This document shows positions 47,748 through 56,667 of a DNA stretch of 56,708 nucleotides, in pieces; the first letter of the stretch is position 1, and every line of letters begins with the position of its first letter. A program made the translations under genes and the position numbers. The notes below the pieces were generated by a model, which did no database searches, was not told the DNA's origin, and saw only the letters and a list, made by a program, of their open reading frames with translations. Source of the stretch: Streptomyces phaeoluteigriseus (GTDB lineage: Bacteria; Actinomycetota; Actinomycetes; Streptomycetales; Streptomycetaceae). The stretch spans positions 608,689-665,396 of the forward strand of contig NZ_MPOH02000019.1 in NCBI RefSeq assembly GCF_001896135.2. Reading direction: 5' to 3'.

Positions 47748-48965
47748 ATGAGCACCGTCACGCCCACCGACTGGCAGACCCGTCCCGCCCCGGCCACCAC
47801 CGACGAGTGGATCGCCCGCGCCACCGAGGTGGCCGCCGTCCTCGCCACCGACGCCGCCGAACGCGACCGGGCCGGCGCCGCCCCGCACGCCGAGGTCCAG
47901 CTCCTCAAGGACGCCGGCCTGGTCACCCTGCTCGGCCCCGTCGAGCACGGGGGTGGAGGCGAGCGGTGGACCACCGCCTACCGCGTCGTCCGCGAGATCG
48001 CCAAGGCCGACGGCTCCATCGGCCAGCTCCTCGGCTACCACTACCTGTGGAACTGGGCAGCCCGCCTCGTCGGGACCCGCGAACAGTGGGAGCACGTGGA
48101 GGCCGAGGCCGCGCGCAACCGCTGGTTCTTCGGCGGGGCCGTCAACCCGCGCGACAAGGACGTCACCGTCACCGAGGACGGCGACGACCTCGTCTTCACC
48201 GGCGGCAAGTCCTTCTCCACCGGCAGCAGGGTCTCCGACGTCACCGTCCTGGAAGGCGTCCTCGAGGGCACCGACCAGCACGTCTTCGCCATCGTGCCCT
48301 CCGACAGCGAGGGCCTGACCTTCCACGACGACTGGGACAACATCGGCCAGCGCCTCACCGAGAGCGGCAGCGTCACCCTCGACGGGGTCCGCACCCCCTG
48401 GTCCTCGGCCGCCGGCTACGTCGACAAGGTGTTCCGGCCGCGCACCTACAACACCCTCAACGTCCCCACCATCCAGCTGGTGTTCGTCAACTTCTACCTC
48501 GGTATCGCGGGCGGCGCCCTGGAGACGGCCGCCACCTACACCCGCACCAAGTCCCGCTCCTGGCTGCACGGCGGCCACGAGAGGGCGGTCGACGAGCCCT
48601 ACGTCGTCGACATCTACGGCGACCTCACCGCCAAGCTCTGGGCCGTCGAGGCCCTCGCCGACGCCGTCGCCGCCGAGGGACAGAAGCTGCACGAGGACCC
48701 CGACGCGGTCACCGCCCGGGCCCGCGGCGACTTCGAGGTACGGGTGGCCGCGGTCAAGGCCCGCGCCACCGACGTCGCCCTGGAGATCTCCAGCCGCATC
48801 TTCGAGGTGACCGGAGCCCGCTCCACCGCCACCGCCGAGGGCCTCGACCGCTTCTGGCGCAACGTCCGCACCCACACCCTGCACGATCCGGTCGCCTACA
48901 AGCGGCGCGAGGTCGGCCGCTGGGTCCTCGAGGGCGAACTGCCCGAACCCACCTGGTACTCCTGA
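47748..48965 (+). CDS. DszC/SfnC-like flavin monooxygenase (acyl-CoA dehydrogenase fold)
   Basis: 405 residues from ATG 47748. It has the acyl-CoA dehydrogenase fold with the sulfur-enzyme variants: VNFYLGIAGGALETAATYTR, KSFSTGSRVSDVTVLEG, DDWDNIGQRLTESGSVTLDG and the end RFWRNVRTHTLHDPVAYKRR, which matches dibenzothiophene monooxygenase DszC. Such enzymes use reduced flavin from a partner reductase to oxygenate sulfur. Follows sfnG by 46 bases. The substrate may be methanesulfinate or another organosulfur compound. Confidence 0.83.
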   Translation: MSTVTPTDWQTRPAPATTDEWIARATEVAAVLATDAAERDRAGAAPHAEVQLLKDAGLVTLLGPVEHGGGGERWTTAYRVVREIAKADGSIGQLLGYHYLWNWAARLVGTREQWEHVEAEAARNRWFFGGAVNPRDKDVTVTEDGDDLVFTGGKSFSTGSRVSDVTVLEGVLEGTDQHVFAIVPSDSEGLTFHDDWDNIGQRLTESGSVTLDGVRTPWSSAAGYVDKVFRPRTYNTLNVPTIQLVFVNFYLGIAGGALETAATYTRTKSRSWLHGGHERAVDEPYVVDIYGDLTAKLWAVEALADAVAAEGQKLHEDPDAVTARARGDFEVRVAAVKARATDVALEISSRIFEVTGARSTATAEGLDRFWRNVRTHTLHDPVAYKRREVGRWVLEGELPEPTWYS

Positions 48966-49027
48966 CCGCTCCGGGGGCGCCTCCCGCACCGAGGCCCCCC
49001 CGCCCTCCTCCTCCCGAAAGAGGACCC

Positions 49028-49582
49028 ATGGCCACCGTCCTGTCCGTCTCCGGCAGCCCCTCCGCCACCTCCCGCACCGGCCGCCTGCTGCGCCACCTCG
49101 ACCAGCGCCTGATCGCCCAGGGACACGAGGTCGTCCCGCTCGACGTGCGCACCGTCCCGGCCGAGGCCCTGCTCGGCGCTGACTTCCGTCACCCCGCGAT
49201 CGTCGAGGCCGCCGAGCTGTTCGCGCGTGCCGACGGCATCGTGGTGGGCACGCCCGTCTACAAGGCGTCGTACTCCGGTGTCCTCAAGGCGCTCCTCGAC
49301 CTGCTGCCCCAGTACGCGCTGACCGGCAAGACCGTGCTGCCGCTCGCCACCGGTGGATCCGTCGCGCACGTCCTCGCCATCGACTACGCCCTGCGGCCCG
49401 TGCTGAACTCGATGGGCGCGACCCACATCGTGCAGGGCTGGTTCACCCTCGACAAGGACATCACCGCCCACGAGGACGGCTCTCTGACCGTCGCCCCCGC
49501 CGCGGCCGAGGCCCTCGGCCAGGTCGTCGACCAATTCTCCACAGCCCTCGGCCGTACGCCGCACCTGGCCGCGGCGAGCTGA
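49028..49582 (+). CDS. NADPH-dependent FMN reductase, SsuE/MsuE-like
   Basis: 184 residues from ATG 49028. Flavodoxin-like start ATVLSVSGSPSATSRTGRLL, then ADGIVVGTPVYKASYSGVLKALLDLLPQYALTGKTVLPLATGGSVAH, of which GTPVYKASYSG is the flavin loop typical of SsuE. It should supply FMNH2 to SfnG, SsuD and the DszC-like enzymes. It sits in the middle of the locus on the same strand. Confidence 0.88.
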   Translation: MATVLSVSGSPSATSRTGRLLRHLDQRLIAQGHEVVPLDVRTVPAEALLGADFRHPAIVEAAELFARADGIVVGTPVYKASYSGVLKALLDLLPQYALTGKTVLPLATGGSVAHVLAIDYALRPVLNSMGATHIVQGWFTLDKDITAHEDGSLTVAPAAAEALGQVVDQFSTALGRTPHLAAAS

Positions 49583-49589
49583 GGCCACC

Positions 49590-50785
49590 ATGACCGCCCA
49601 GGAGAGCGCGCATGTGATCGCCGACGACGCGGAGGCCCTCGCCGTCGCCGCCGTCCTGGCCGACGAGTTCCGGACCGGAGCCGCCGAGCGGGACGCCGAA
49701 CGTCGCCTGCCCCGAGCCGAGCTGGACCGGCTCTCGGCCTCCGGCCTGCTCGCCGTCACCGTCCCCGCCGAGCACGGCGCGCGGACGTGAGCGCGGTGAC
49801 CCTCGCGGAGATCCTCCGGCTGCTCGGCACCGTCGACGGCAGCCTCGCGCAGATCCCGCAGAGCCACTTCGCCTACGTCAACGTGATCCGCCGGCAGGGG
49901 ACCGAGGAACAGCGGAAGTTCTTCTTCGCCGAGCTGCTGGCCGGGCGCCGCTTCGGCAACGCCCAGTCCGAGGCGGGCACCCGGCACGTCCAGGACATCC
50001 GCACCCGCCTGGCGCCGCGGCCCGACGGCTCGTACACCCTCACCGGCGTCAAGCACTACTCCACCGGAGCGCTCTTCGCCGACTGGATCCCGGTCCTGGC
50101 CCGCGCCGAGGACGACACGCTGCACGTCGCCTACGTGCCCGCCGGCGCACCCGGTCTCACCGTCGTCGACGACTGGGACGGCATGGGACAGCGCACGACG
50201 GCCAGTGGCACCGTCCGCCTCGACGGTGTGCCGGTCCCTGGTGATCGGGTCCTGCCCCACCACCTCACCTTCGAGGGGCCGCAACTCCACGGCGCGGTGG
50301 CCCAGTTGCTGCACGCCGCCATCGACACCGGCATCGCCGCGGGCGCCCTCGCGGAGGCGGCCGAGTTCGTGCGGACCAAGAGCCGGCCCTGGTTCGAGAG
50401 CGGTGTCGAGACGGCCGCCGAGGATCCACTGCTGATCCAGCGCTTCGGCGAGCTGTCCGTGCAGCTGAGGGCGTCGGAGGCACTCCTGCGGGAGGCCGCC
50501 CGCACGGTCGACGCGGCGGGCGCCGGGTTGACCGACGACACGGCCGCCGAGGCGTCCGTCGCCGTCGCCGCCGCGAAGGTGCACGCGGCGCAGACGGCCG
50601 TGGAGGTGGCGAGCGCCCTGTTCGAGGTGTCCGGCACCCGCTCGGCGCTGCACGCCCTGAACCTGCACCGGCACTGGCGCGACGCCCGCACCCACACCCT
50701 GCACGACCCGGCCCGCTGGAAGCTCCAGCACATCGGCCGGTACGCGCTCAACGGGACCCGCCCGCCCCGCCACGGCCTCCTCTAG
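49590..50785 (+). CDS. SfnB-type sulfur-acquisition oxidoreductase, frameshifted
   Basis: Starts at ATG 49590, eight bases after the reductase stop. The first 65 residues end at a false stop (VPAEHGART) at 49788-49790. Restoring one base near 49783 gives EHGGADVSAVTLAEILRLLG and the long remainder, with SLAQIPQSHFAYVNVIRRQG, YTLTGVKHYSTGALFADWIP and the end HRHWRDARTHTLHDPARWKL. It is an acyl-CoA dehydrogenase-fold flavoenzyme of the SfnB group. About 398 residues after correction. An alternative start in the second frame is unnecessary. Confidence 0.82.
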
Positions 50786-50819
50786 CCGGCTGTCGGACAT
50801 CGCTGATCGGAGACCCCAC

Positions 50820-51959
50820 GTGTCCCTCACCTTCCACTGGTTCCTGCCCACCAACGGCGACAGCCGTCATGTCGTCGGCGGCGGCCACGGCACCCCCGCC
50901 ACCGCGTCCGGACGGGACCGCCCCCCGACGGTGGGCTATCTGAGCCAGATCGCCCGCGCCGCCGAGGACCTCGGCTTCGAGGGAGCGCTGACGCCGACCG
51001 GCGCCTGGTGCGAGGACGCGTGGCTGACCACCGCCATGGTCAGCCGGCACACCGAACGGCTGAAGTTCCTGGTCGCGTTCCGGCCCGGCTTCGTCTCGCC
51101 CACGCTCGCCGCACAGATGGCCTCGACGTTCCAGCGGCAGACCGGCGGACGGCTCCTGCTGAACGTCGTCACCGGCGGCGAGAGCCATGAGCAGCGCGCC
51201 TACGGCGACTTCCTCGACAAGGACGCCCGCTACCGCCGTACCGGCGAATTCCTCCACATCGTCCGGGAGTTGTGGGAGGGCAAGGCCGTCGACCTCGAGG
51301 GCGAGCATCTCCGGGTCGAGGACGCCAGGCTGGCGCGCGTGCCGGACCCCGTCCCCGAGGTGTACTTCGGGGGCTCCTCGCCGATCGCCGGCGAGATCGC
51401 CGCCCGGCACGTGGACGTGTACCTGACCTGGGGCGAGCCGCCCGCGCGGGTCGCGGAGAAGATCACCTGGATCCGGGGGCTCGCGGCCCGGCAGGGACGG
51501 ACCCTTCGGTTCGGCATCCGGCTGCACGTCATCACGAGGGACACCTCCGAGGCGGCGTGGGCGGAGGCCGACCGGCTGCTCGCCGGCTTCGACCCCGCCA
51601 CCGTGGCCTCCGTCCAGGCGGGGCTGGCGCGCAGCGAGTCCGAGGGACAGCGGCGGATGCTCGCCCTGCACGGCGGCGACCGGAACGGACTGGAGATCCA
51701 CCCCAACCTGTGGGCCGGGATCGGGCTGGTCCGGGGCGGTGCGGGAACCGCGCTGGTGGGAAGCCACACGGAGGTCGCCGACCGGATCAAGGAGTACGCG
51801 GCACTGGGCATCGAGGAGTTCGTGCTGTCCGGGTATCCGCACCTGGAGGAGGCCTACTGGTTCGGCGAGGGGGTGCTGCCCCGGCTGGCCGCGGACGGGC
51901 TGTGGAGGCATCCGGCGGGGGAGCTGGGGGCTTGCGTGCAGGTACCGTTCGCCGGCTGA
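50820..51959 (+). CDS. ssuD: FMNH2-dependent alkanesulfonate monooxygenase SsuD
   Basis: 379 residues from GTG 50820 (GGAG upstream). Signatures: FHWFLPTNGDSRHVVGG, GFEGALTPTGAWCEDAWL, KFLVAFRPGFVSPTLAAQM, LLLNVVTGGESHEQRAYGD, and SGYPHLEEAYWFGEGVLP, characteristic of SsuD and MsuD. It cleaves alkanesulfonates, including methanesulfonate, to aldehyde and sulfite. This would finish the sulfone route that begins with SfnG. Its end overlaps the convergent next gene by about 106 bases. Confidence 0.9.
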   Translation: MSLTFHWFLPTNGDSRHVVGGGHGTPATASGRDRPPTVGYLSQIARAAEDLGFEGALTPTGAWCEDAWLTTAMVSRHTERLKFLVAFRPGFVSPTLAAQMASTFQRQTGGRLLLNVVTGGESHEQRAYGDFLDKDARYRRTGEFLHIVRELWEGKAVDLEGEHLRVEDARLARVPDPVPEVYFGGSSPIAGEIAARHVDVYLTWGEPPARVAEKITWIRGLAARQGRTLRFGIRLHVITRDTSEAAWAEADRLLAGFDPATVASVQAGLARSESEGQRRMLALHGGDRNGLEIHPNLWAGIGLVRGGAGTALVGSHTEVADRIKEYAALGIEEFVLSGYPHLEEAYWFGEGVLPRLAADGLWRHPAGELGACVQVPFAG

Positions 51960-52990
51960 CCCCGGACGACCAGGGCGTCGAGGTGGGCCCCGCGTGACTG
52001 CGGCGTCTGGCCCTGGACCATGAGGAACAGGGCCTCGCGCGCCAGCCGTTGGGCCCGGTTCGCCAGCGACAGGGAACGGCCGCCGCCCGCCACCACCGCT
52101 GCCGTCGTCGCCGCGTGCAGCACCTCGTACGCCCGGACCCTGAGCGCCAGACGCTCGTCCAGGTGCTCGTCGGCGACCGGGTGGTCCGCCAGCGCGTAGG
52201 CCCGGTCGCGAACCTCCGTGAGGCGGGCGCGCAGCGGAGCCGCCGTGTCCTCGTCCAGGAGGGCGAGGGCCGTCTCCGCCACGCCGAACACCGCCGGGTT
52301 CGCGGCCACCGTCTTCGGCCGATCCGTGGCCGCCCACCGGGCGAACGGCGTCCGCAGGGCCACCGCCTCCTCCGGCAGCCGGAACCCGTCCAGCTCCAGG
52401 GAGACGGTGCGGGCCGCGGTGAGCGCGGTCAGCCGCATCGGCGGCGACGCCCGCAGCCCCGGCTGCTCGCGCGCCTCGGTGAAGGCGAACAGCGCCTCGT
52501 CGGCGTCGGTCACCCCGGCCAGCAGCATCACGTCGTTCAGCCCCCACCCCGTGTACCAGGGGACCCGCCCGTCGAAGCGCCACCCGTCCCCGTCCCGCGT
52601 CACCCGCACCGGCGTCCTCGGATACGCGCGCAGATGGGCGTACGCCACACCCGACAGCAGCTCACCGCGGGACAAGGGGCCCAGCAGCCGCTCGCGGACC
52701 GGGCCCGCGCTCCTGGCCAGCGTCAGCACCGGTGTGTGGTGCTGCGTCTGCACGAACCAGGTCGAGCAGCAGGCCCCGGCGAGGATCTCCGCCGTCTCCC
52801 GCACCACCGACGCGGGCGCCGCCGAGCCGCCGTACTCCGTCGGCGCGTTCACCCCGAGCAGGCCCGAGCGCCGGATCTCCGCGAGATGACCGGCGGGTAC
52901 CTCCGACTGGTCCACCTCTTCGGCGTGCGGGGCGAGGAGCGTGCGGGCGAGGTGCCGGGCCCGGGTGACGAGCGGGTGCGGTGCGGTCAT
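51854..52990 (-). CDS. Acyl-CoA dehydrogenase-family protein, convergent with ssuD
   Basis: About 378 residues from ATG 52990 (AGGAAG ten bases upstream; GTG 52996 also possible). Fold features: RRSGLLGVNAPTEYGGSAAP, RFDGRVPWYTGWGLNDVML, LALRVRAYEVLHAATTAAVVAGG and FLMVQGQTPQSRGAHLDAL. It resembles the DszC-like branch rather than fatty-acid enzymes. The last 35 residues overlap ssuD in antisense and look unnatural (GTCTQAPSSPAGCLHSPS), so a lost stop by another frame error is possible. Likely another sulfur-related oxygenase. Confidence 0.78.
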   Translation of the reverse strand: MTAPHPLVTRARHLARTLLAPHAEEVDQSEVPAGHLAEIRRSGLLGVNAPTEYGGSAAPASVVRETAEILAGACCSTWFVQTQHHTPVLTLARSAGPVRERLLGPLSRGELLSGVAYAHLRAYPRTPVRVTRDGDGWRFDGRVPWYTGWGLNDVMLLAGVTDADEALFAFTEAREQPGLRASPPMRLTALTAARTVSLELDGFRLPEEAVALRTPFARWAATDRPKTVAANPAVFGVAETALALLDEDTAAPLRARLTEVRDRAYALADHPVADEHLDERLALRVRAYEVLHAATTAAVVAGGGRSLSLANRAQRLAREALFLMVQGQTPQSRGAHLDALVVRGQPANGTCTQAPSSPAGCLHSPSAASRGSTPSPNQ

Positions 52991-52996
52991 GGACAC

Positions 52997-53391
52997 GATT
53001 CTTCCTGTGCCGCCGCGCGGGGTGTCGATCCGGGGGTGTGGCGTTCGTGCAGGAGGTGAAGGGGCACCGCGGCACGGCGATGCCCCGGACCCACCTCACC
53101 CCGCGCGGCCAGGACTACCGGAAGCGCGTCGACCGGGCCGCGCGCACCGCCTGACCCGCGCGTGACGCCGGCGACGGCGACGAGGAACTGCTGCGGACGC
53201 TGCGGGGCCCCCTCGCCGGGACGCTGGACGCGTCGGCACGCGTGTAGCGGCCACCTCACGCAAGGTGACGGTCGAGGAGGGGAATGTATTTCGGCTCATG
53301 AAAGGTTGGTATATACATCGAGTGGGCCGAGTCGACCGCTCGCTCCCTGAACCCAGGGCTGAGAAGCCCGCGCACCACCAGCGAGGCACCC
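52997..53391. other. Gap with possible gene remnants and an AT-rich dyad
   Basis: No intact gene is supported. Two short open stretches on the plus strand (53040-53155, ending RKRVDRAARTA, and 53170-53247, ending LAGTLDASARV) could be debris of an unrecognised gene. At 53284-53318 ATGTAT and ATACAT form an inverted repeat around an AT-rich core that includes the palindrome GTATATAC (53309-53316), 75 bases before the aldehyde dehydrogenase start; it is a candidate operator or promoter. Confidence 0.4.
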
Positions 53392-54714
53392 GTGACCACC
53401 GCCACCCCCGAGCAGCCCGCCGACGTCGTCGCCCGGCTGCGCGCCACCTTCCGCACCGGACGCACCAAGCCAGCCGCCTGGCGCACCGGACAGCTGCGCC
53501 GACTGCGCGAGATGCTCACGGAACGAGGCGCCGACCTGGCAGCCGCCCTCCACACCGACCTCGGCAAGAGCGTCACGGAGGCCTACCGCACCGAGATCGA
53601 CTTCACGGTCCGCGAGATCGACCACACCCTCGACCACCTCGACGACTGGCTGCGTTCCGAGCCCGCCCCGGTCCCCGCGCACCTCGGCGCCGACGCCCGC
53701 GCCTGGACCCAGTACGACCCGCTCGGCGTCGTCCTCGTCATCGCCCCCTGGAACTACCCCGCCCAGCTGCTGCTCGCCCCGCTCGTCGGCGCCCTGGCGG
53801 CGGGCAACGCCGTCCTCGTCAAGCCCAGCGAACTGGCCCCGGCGACCTCGGCGGCCCTTGCCCGGCTGCTGCCCGCGTACCTCGACACCGACGCGGTCGC
53901 CGTCGTTGAGGGCGGCATCCCGCAGACCACGGCCCTGCTGGCCGAGCGCTTCGACCACATCTTCTACACCGGCAACGGCACCGTCGGCCGCGTCGTGATG
54001 CGCGCCGCCGCCGAGCACCTCACCCCGGTGACCCTCGAACTCGGCGGCAAGTCACCGGCGTTCGTCGACCGCGGCACCGACCTCGCCGTCGTCGCCGACC
54101 GGCTGGCCCGCGGCAAGTTCCTCAACGCCGGCCAGACCTGCGTCGCCCCCGACTACGTCCTCACCGACCCCGAGACCGCCGCCGCGCTGGAACCCCTTCT
54201 CGCTGAGGCCGTCGAGAAGGTCCACGGTGCCGACCCGCAGACCTCCGGCGAGTACGGCCGGATCATCAACGAGCGCCACTTCGACCGGCTCACCGGCCTG
54301 CTCGGCTCCGGCCGGGTCGTGGTCGGCGGGAACAGCGACCGTGCGGACAAGTACATCGCGCCGACCGTCCTCGCCGATGTCGACCCCGCCTCGCCCGTCA
54401 TGCGGGAGGAGATCTTCGGCCCGATCCTGCCGATCGTGACCGCCGACGGCCTCGACGCGGCGATCAGGTTCATCAACGACCGCGACAAGCCCCTCGCGCT
54501 GTACGTCTTCTCCGAGTCCGAGGAGACCCGCGCGCGCATCGCCGCCGAGACCTCCTCCGGGGGCCTGGGCCACGGCCTGCCGCTGGCTCATCTCACCGTC
54601 CCCGACCTGCCGTTCGGAGGAGTGGGGGAGAGCGGCATGGGCAACTACCACGGCCGGTACTCGATGGAGACGTTCAGCCACCGCAAGGCGGTGCTGGAGA
54701 AGCCGCTGAGCTGA
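53392..54714 (+). CDS. NAD(P)-dependent aldehyde dehydrogenase (class 3-like)
   Basis: 440 residues from GTG 53392. Class-3 style features: LGVVLVIAPWNYPAQLLLAP, FYTGNGTVGRVVM, the general base in TLELGGKSP, the catalytic Cys in NAGQTCVAPD, EEIFGPILP, and the end PFGGVGESGMGNYHG. No leader or membrane anchor. It oxidises an aldehyde to the acid; proximity to the sulfonate locus hints at detoxifying the aldehyde made by SsuD, but this is only inference. Two hairpins downstream close the unit. Confidence 0.9.
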   Translation: MTTATPEQPADVVARLRATFRTGRTKPAAWRTGQLRRLREMLTERGADLAAALHTDLGKSVTEAYRTEIDFTVREIDHTLDHLDDWLRSEPAPVPAHLGADARAWTQYDPLGVVLVIAPWNYPAQLLLAPLVGALAAGNAVLVKPSELAPATSAALARLLPAYLDTDAVAVVEGGIPQTTALLAERFDHIFYTGNGTVGRVVMRAAAEHLTPVTLELGGKSPAFVDRGTDLAVVADRLARGKFLNAGQTCVAPDYVLTDPETAAALEPLLAEAVEKVHGADPQTSGEYGRIINERHFDRLTGLLGSGRVVVGGNSDRADKYIAPTVLADVDPASPVMREEIFGPILPIVTADGLDAAIRFINDRDKPLALYVFSESEETRARIAAETSSGGLGHGLPLAHLTVPDLPFGGVGESGMGNYHGRYSMETFSHRKAVLEKPLS

Positions 54715-54720
54715 GCCGAA

Positions 54721-54796
54721 CCCGGGCGCGACTCCGGTGCGGGACGGAGCGCCCGGGAGCATCCAGGCAGCCGACCCGGCCGTGCTCCGGCCGGGT
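54721..54796. terminator. Two tandem terminator hairpins after the aldehyde dehydrogenase
   Basis: CCCGGGCGC (54721-54729) pairs with GCGCCCGGG (54749-54757), loop 19. ACCCGGCCG (54774-54782) pairs with CGGCCGGGT (54788-54796), loop TGCTC. Both stems are perfect. Confidence 0.75.
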
Positions 54797-54798
54797 TG

Positions 54799-54831
54799 AC
54801 TGGTCTACACCCTTGACTGGTACAGACCAAA
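54799..54831. promoter_or_regulatory. Tandem DasR-like (dre) sites at the chitinase promoter
   Basis: ACTGGTCTACACCCTT (54799-54814) and ACTGGTACAGACCAAA (54816-54831) are direct repeats 17 bases apart. They match the known DasR element ACTGGTCTAGACCACT at about 13 and 12 of 16 positions, and resemble the 12-bp direct repeats of Streptomyces chitinase promoters. Each is preceded by TTGACTGG, so the sites overlap possible -35 elements. Chitin/N-acetylglucosamine control is expected. Confidence 0.72.
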
Positions 54832-54965
54832 GCGGTTGAGTGTGGCTCCACACCCCCCACCACGGCCGCCCCCGCGCCGCGACCGGTCCCACCGGCACGC
54901 GCACCAGGCCGGGCTCCGCCCTGCCCGCGCCGGGGACGGCCGTGCCCCGCGAAGGAGTTGATCCC

Positions 54966-55856
54966 GTGTCGAGGCGCCGTATCTCCGCGGTCGTGACCGC
55001 ACTCGTCCTCTCCAGCGCCGTACCGGTGCTCCTGCCGGCCACGAGCGCGTCCGCCGCCACCTGTTCGAGCTACCCGAACTGGGTGGCGGGCAAGGCCTAC
55101 CGCACCGGTGACATCGTCCGCTACACCGACGGCAAGGCCTACATCGCCGAGCACGACAACCCGGGCTACGACCCCGTCATCAGCACCTGGTACTGGGAGC
55201 CGTACGCCTGCGACAACGGCCCGGGGACGCCCGTCGGCACCTTCGTGGTCACCGAGGCGCAGTTCAACCAGATGTTCCCGGGCCGGAACTCCTTCTACAC
55301 CTACAGCGGCCTCACGGCCGCCCTCAAGGCCTACCCCGGCTTCGCCAACACCGGCAGCGACACGACCAAGAAGCAGGAGGCCGCGGCCTTCCTCGCCAAC
55401 GTCAGCCACGAGACCGGCGGGCTGGTGCACATCGTCGAGCAGAACACCGCCAACTACCCGCACTACTGCGACTGGAGCCAGCCCTACGGCTGCCCGGCCG
55501 GCCAGGCGGCGTACTACGGGCGCGGCCCCATCCAGCTCAGCTGGAACTTCAACTACAAGGCGGCGGGCGACGCACTGGGCCTCGACCTCCTCAACAACCC
55601 CTGGCTGGTGCAGAACGACGCGGCCGTGGCCTGGAAGACGGGCCTGTGGTACTGGAACACCCAGAACGGCCCCGGCACCATGACCCCCCACAACGCCATG
55701 GTCAACGGCGCCGGCTTCGGCCAGACCATCCGCTCCATCAACGGCTCCCTGGAGTGCGACGGCAAGAACCCGGCGCAGGTGCAGAGCCGGGTCACCAAGT
55801 ACCAGCAGTTCGCGCAGATCCTCGGCGTCTCCCCCGGCGGGAATCTGTACTGCTGA
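54966..55856 (+). CDS. Secreted GH19 chitinase with chitin-binding module
   Basis: 296 residues from GTG 54966 (AAGGAG 9 bases upstream). Signal peptide RRRISAVVTALVLSSAVPVL, cleaved near SASAATC. A CBM5/12 chitin-binding module follows (YPNWVAGKAYRTGDIVRY to YWEPYAC), then the GH19 lysozyme-like domain with catalytic Glu in FLANVSHETGGL and the hallmark YYGRGPIQLSWNFNYKAAG. Conserved Cys pairs and NPAQVQSR at the end match bacterial family-19 enzymes of the ChiF/ChiG type. It hydrolyses chitin outside the cell with inversion. Confidence 0.95.
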   Translation: MSRRRISAVVTALVLSSAVPVLLPATSASAATCSSYPNWVAGKAYRTGDIVRYTDGKAYIAEHDNPGYDPVISTWYWEPYACDNGPGTPVGTFVVTEAQFNQMFPGRNSFYTYSGLTAALKAYPGFANTGSDTTKKQEAAAFLANVSHETGGLVHIVEQNTANYPHYCDWSQPYGCPAGQAAYYGRGPIQLSWNFNYKAAGDALGLDLLNNPWLVQNDAAVAWKTGLWYWNTQNGPGTMTPHNAMVNGAGFGQTIRSINGSLECDGKNPAQVQSRVTKYQQFAQILGVSPGGNLYC

Positions 55857-56012
55857 CCCGGACGGTGTGCGCGAGGCTCCGCCGATGACCTGGGAAGCCG
55901 TCACCGCGGACGCCGCAGGCCCCTGGAGACCGGGCGACACGCCCGTCGGCCGCGTCGGCTCCGGCGCGATGAGGTCGACGGGCGACGCCGCCCTCCACGT
56001 CGCCACACCGGG

Positions 56013-56046
56013 CGACCGTGACCGGTCGACCGTGACCGGTCGACCG
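56013..56046. repeat. 14-bp tandem repeat, 2.4 copies
   Basis: CGACCGTGACCGGT at 56013 and 56027, followed by CGACCG. Each unit contains the 8-bp palindrome core of GGTCGACC when joined. It lies in the 353-base gap between the chitinase and PPOX genes, where no gene is supported; the rest of the gap shows nothing recognisable. Confidence 0.75.
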
Positions 56047-56209
56047 CCGTCCGACGCGGGGCGGTCGACCTCGGCGTCGGCCACAGCGCGCACCTCGCGC
56101 GAAACGCGGCGGCGGGCCCCCTCCGGCCGACGAACCCAAGAGCTGGACCGCCTGAAACGATGCCCACGCGAAGGCGGGCTGAGGGCGACGTCCGGGGGCG
56201 TCGGTACGG

Positions 56210-56667
56210 CTACACGGCCCACACCCCTCGCGCATCACATGCCGCCCGCGCACGCTCGCGCTCCTCCCGCCAGGCCTGCACGTCACGTGGCCGCACCCGG
56301 AAGAAGGCGTACGCCGCGCCGTCCGAGCGAGGATCCCACCCCGTCTTCGCGGCGAACGCCTCCACGGCCGCGGCCGGCACCTCATCTCCCGCGTACACCG
56401 TCACGTCCCCGTCGATCAGCACCACGTCCCGCGTGTCCCCGAACGCCAGCCGGGCCGGCCGCCGTCCCGGAGATTGCGGCCGGTGGGGTTGGTGAGCCGT
56501 GTCGACAGCCACAGACACTCCCCGTCCCAGACGAACCACAGCGCGACGAGACACGGCACGCCGTCCGGTCCGGCCGTGGCCACCCAGATGTCGATCTCCC
56601 GTTCCAGCCGGTCCAGGACGTCCGCTCTGCGCTGCCGAGGGCCGCGAAGCGGCTCGATGATCTCCAT
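56210..56667 (-). CDS. Pyridoxamine 5'-phosphate oxidase-family protein, frameshifted
   Basis: From ATG 56667 the protein starts MEIIEPLRGPRQRRADVLDR and continues WVATAGPDGVPCLVALWFVW and LSTRLTNPTGRNLRDGGRP, the split-barrel flavin fold. Near 56463 one base is missing; the next frame gives ARLAFGDTRDVVLIDGDVTV and ends ARAACDARGVWAV. About 153 residues after correction. TAGCGT lies six bases before the ATG, so a leaderless start is likely. It would bind FMN or F420; the substrate is unknown. Confidence 0.8.
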
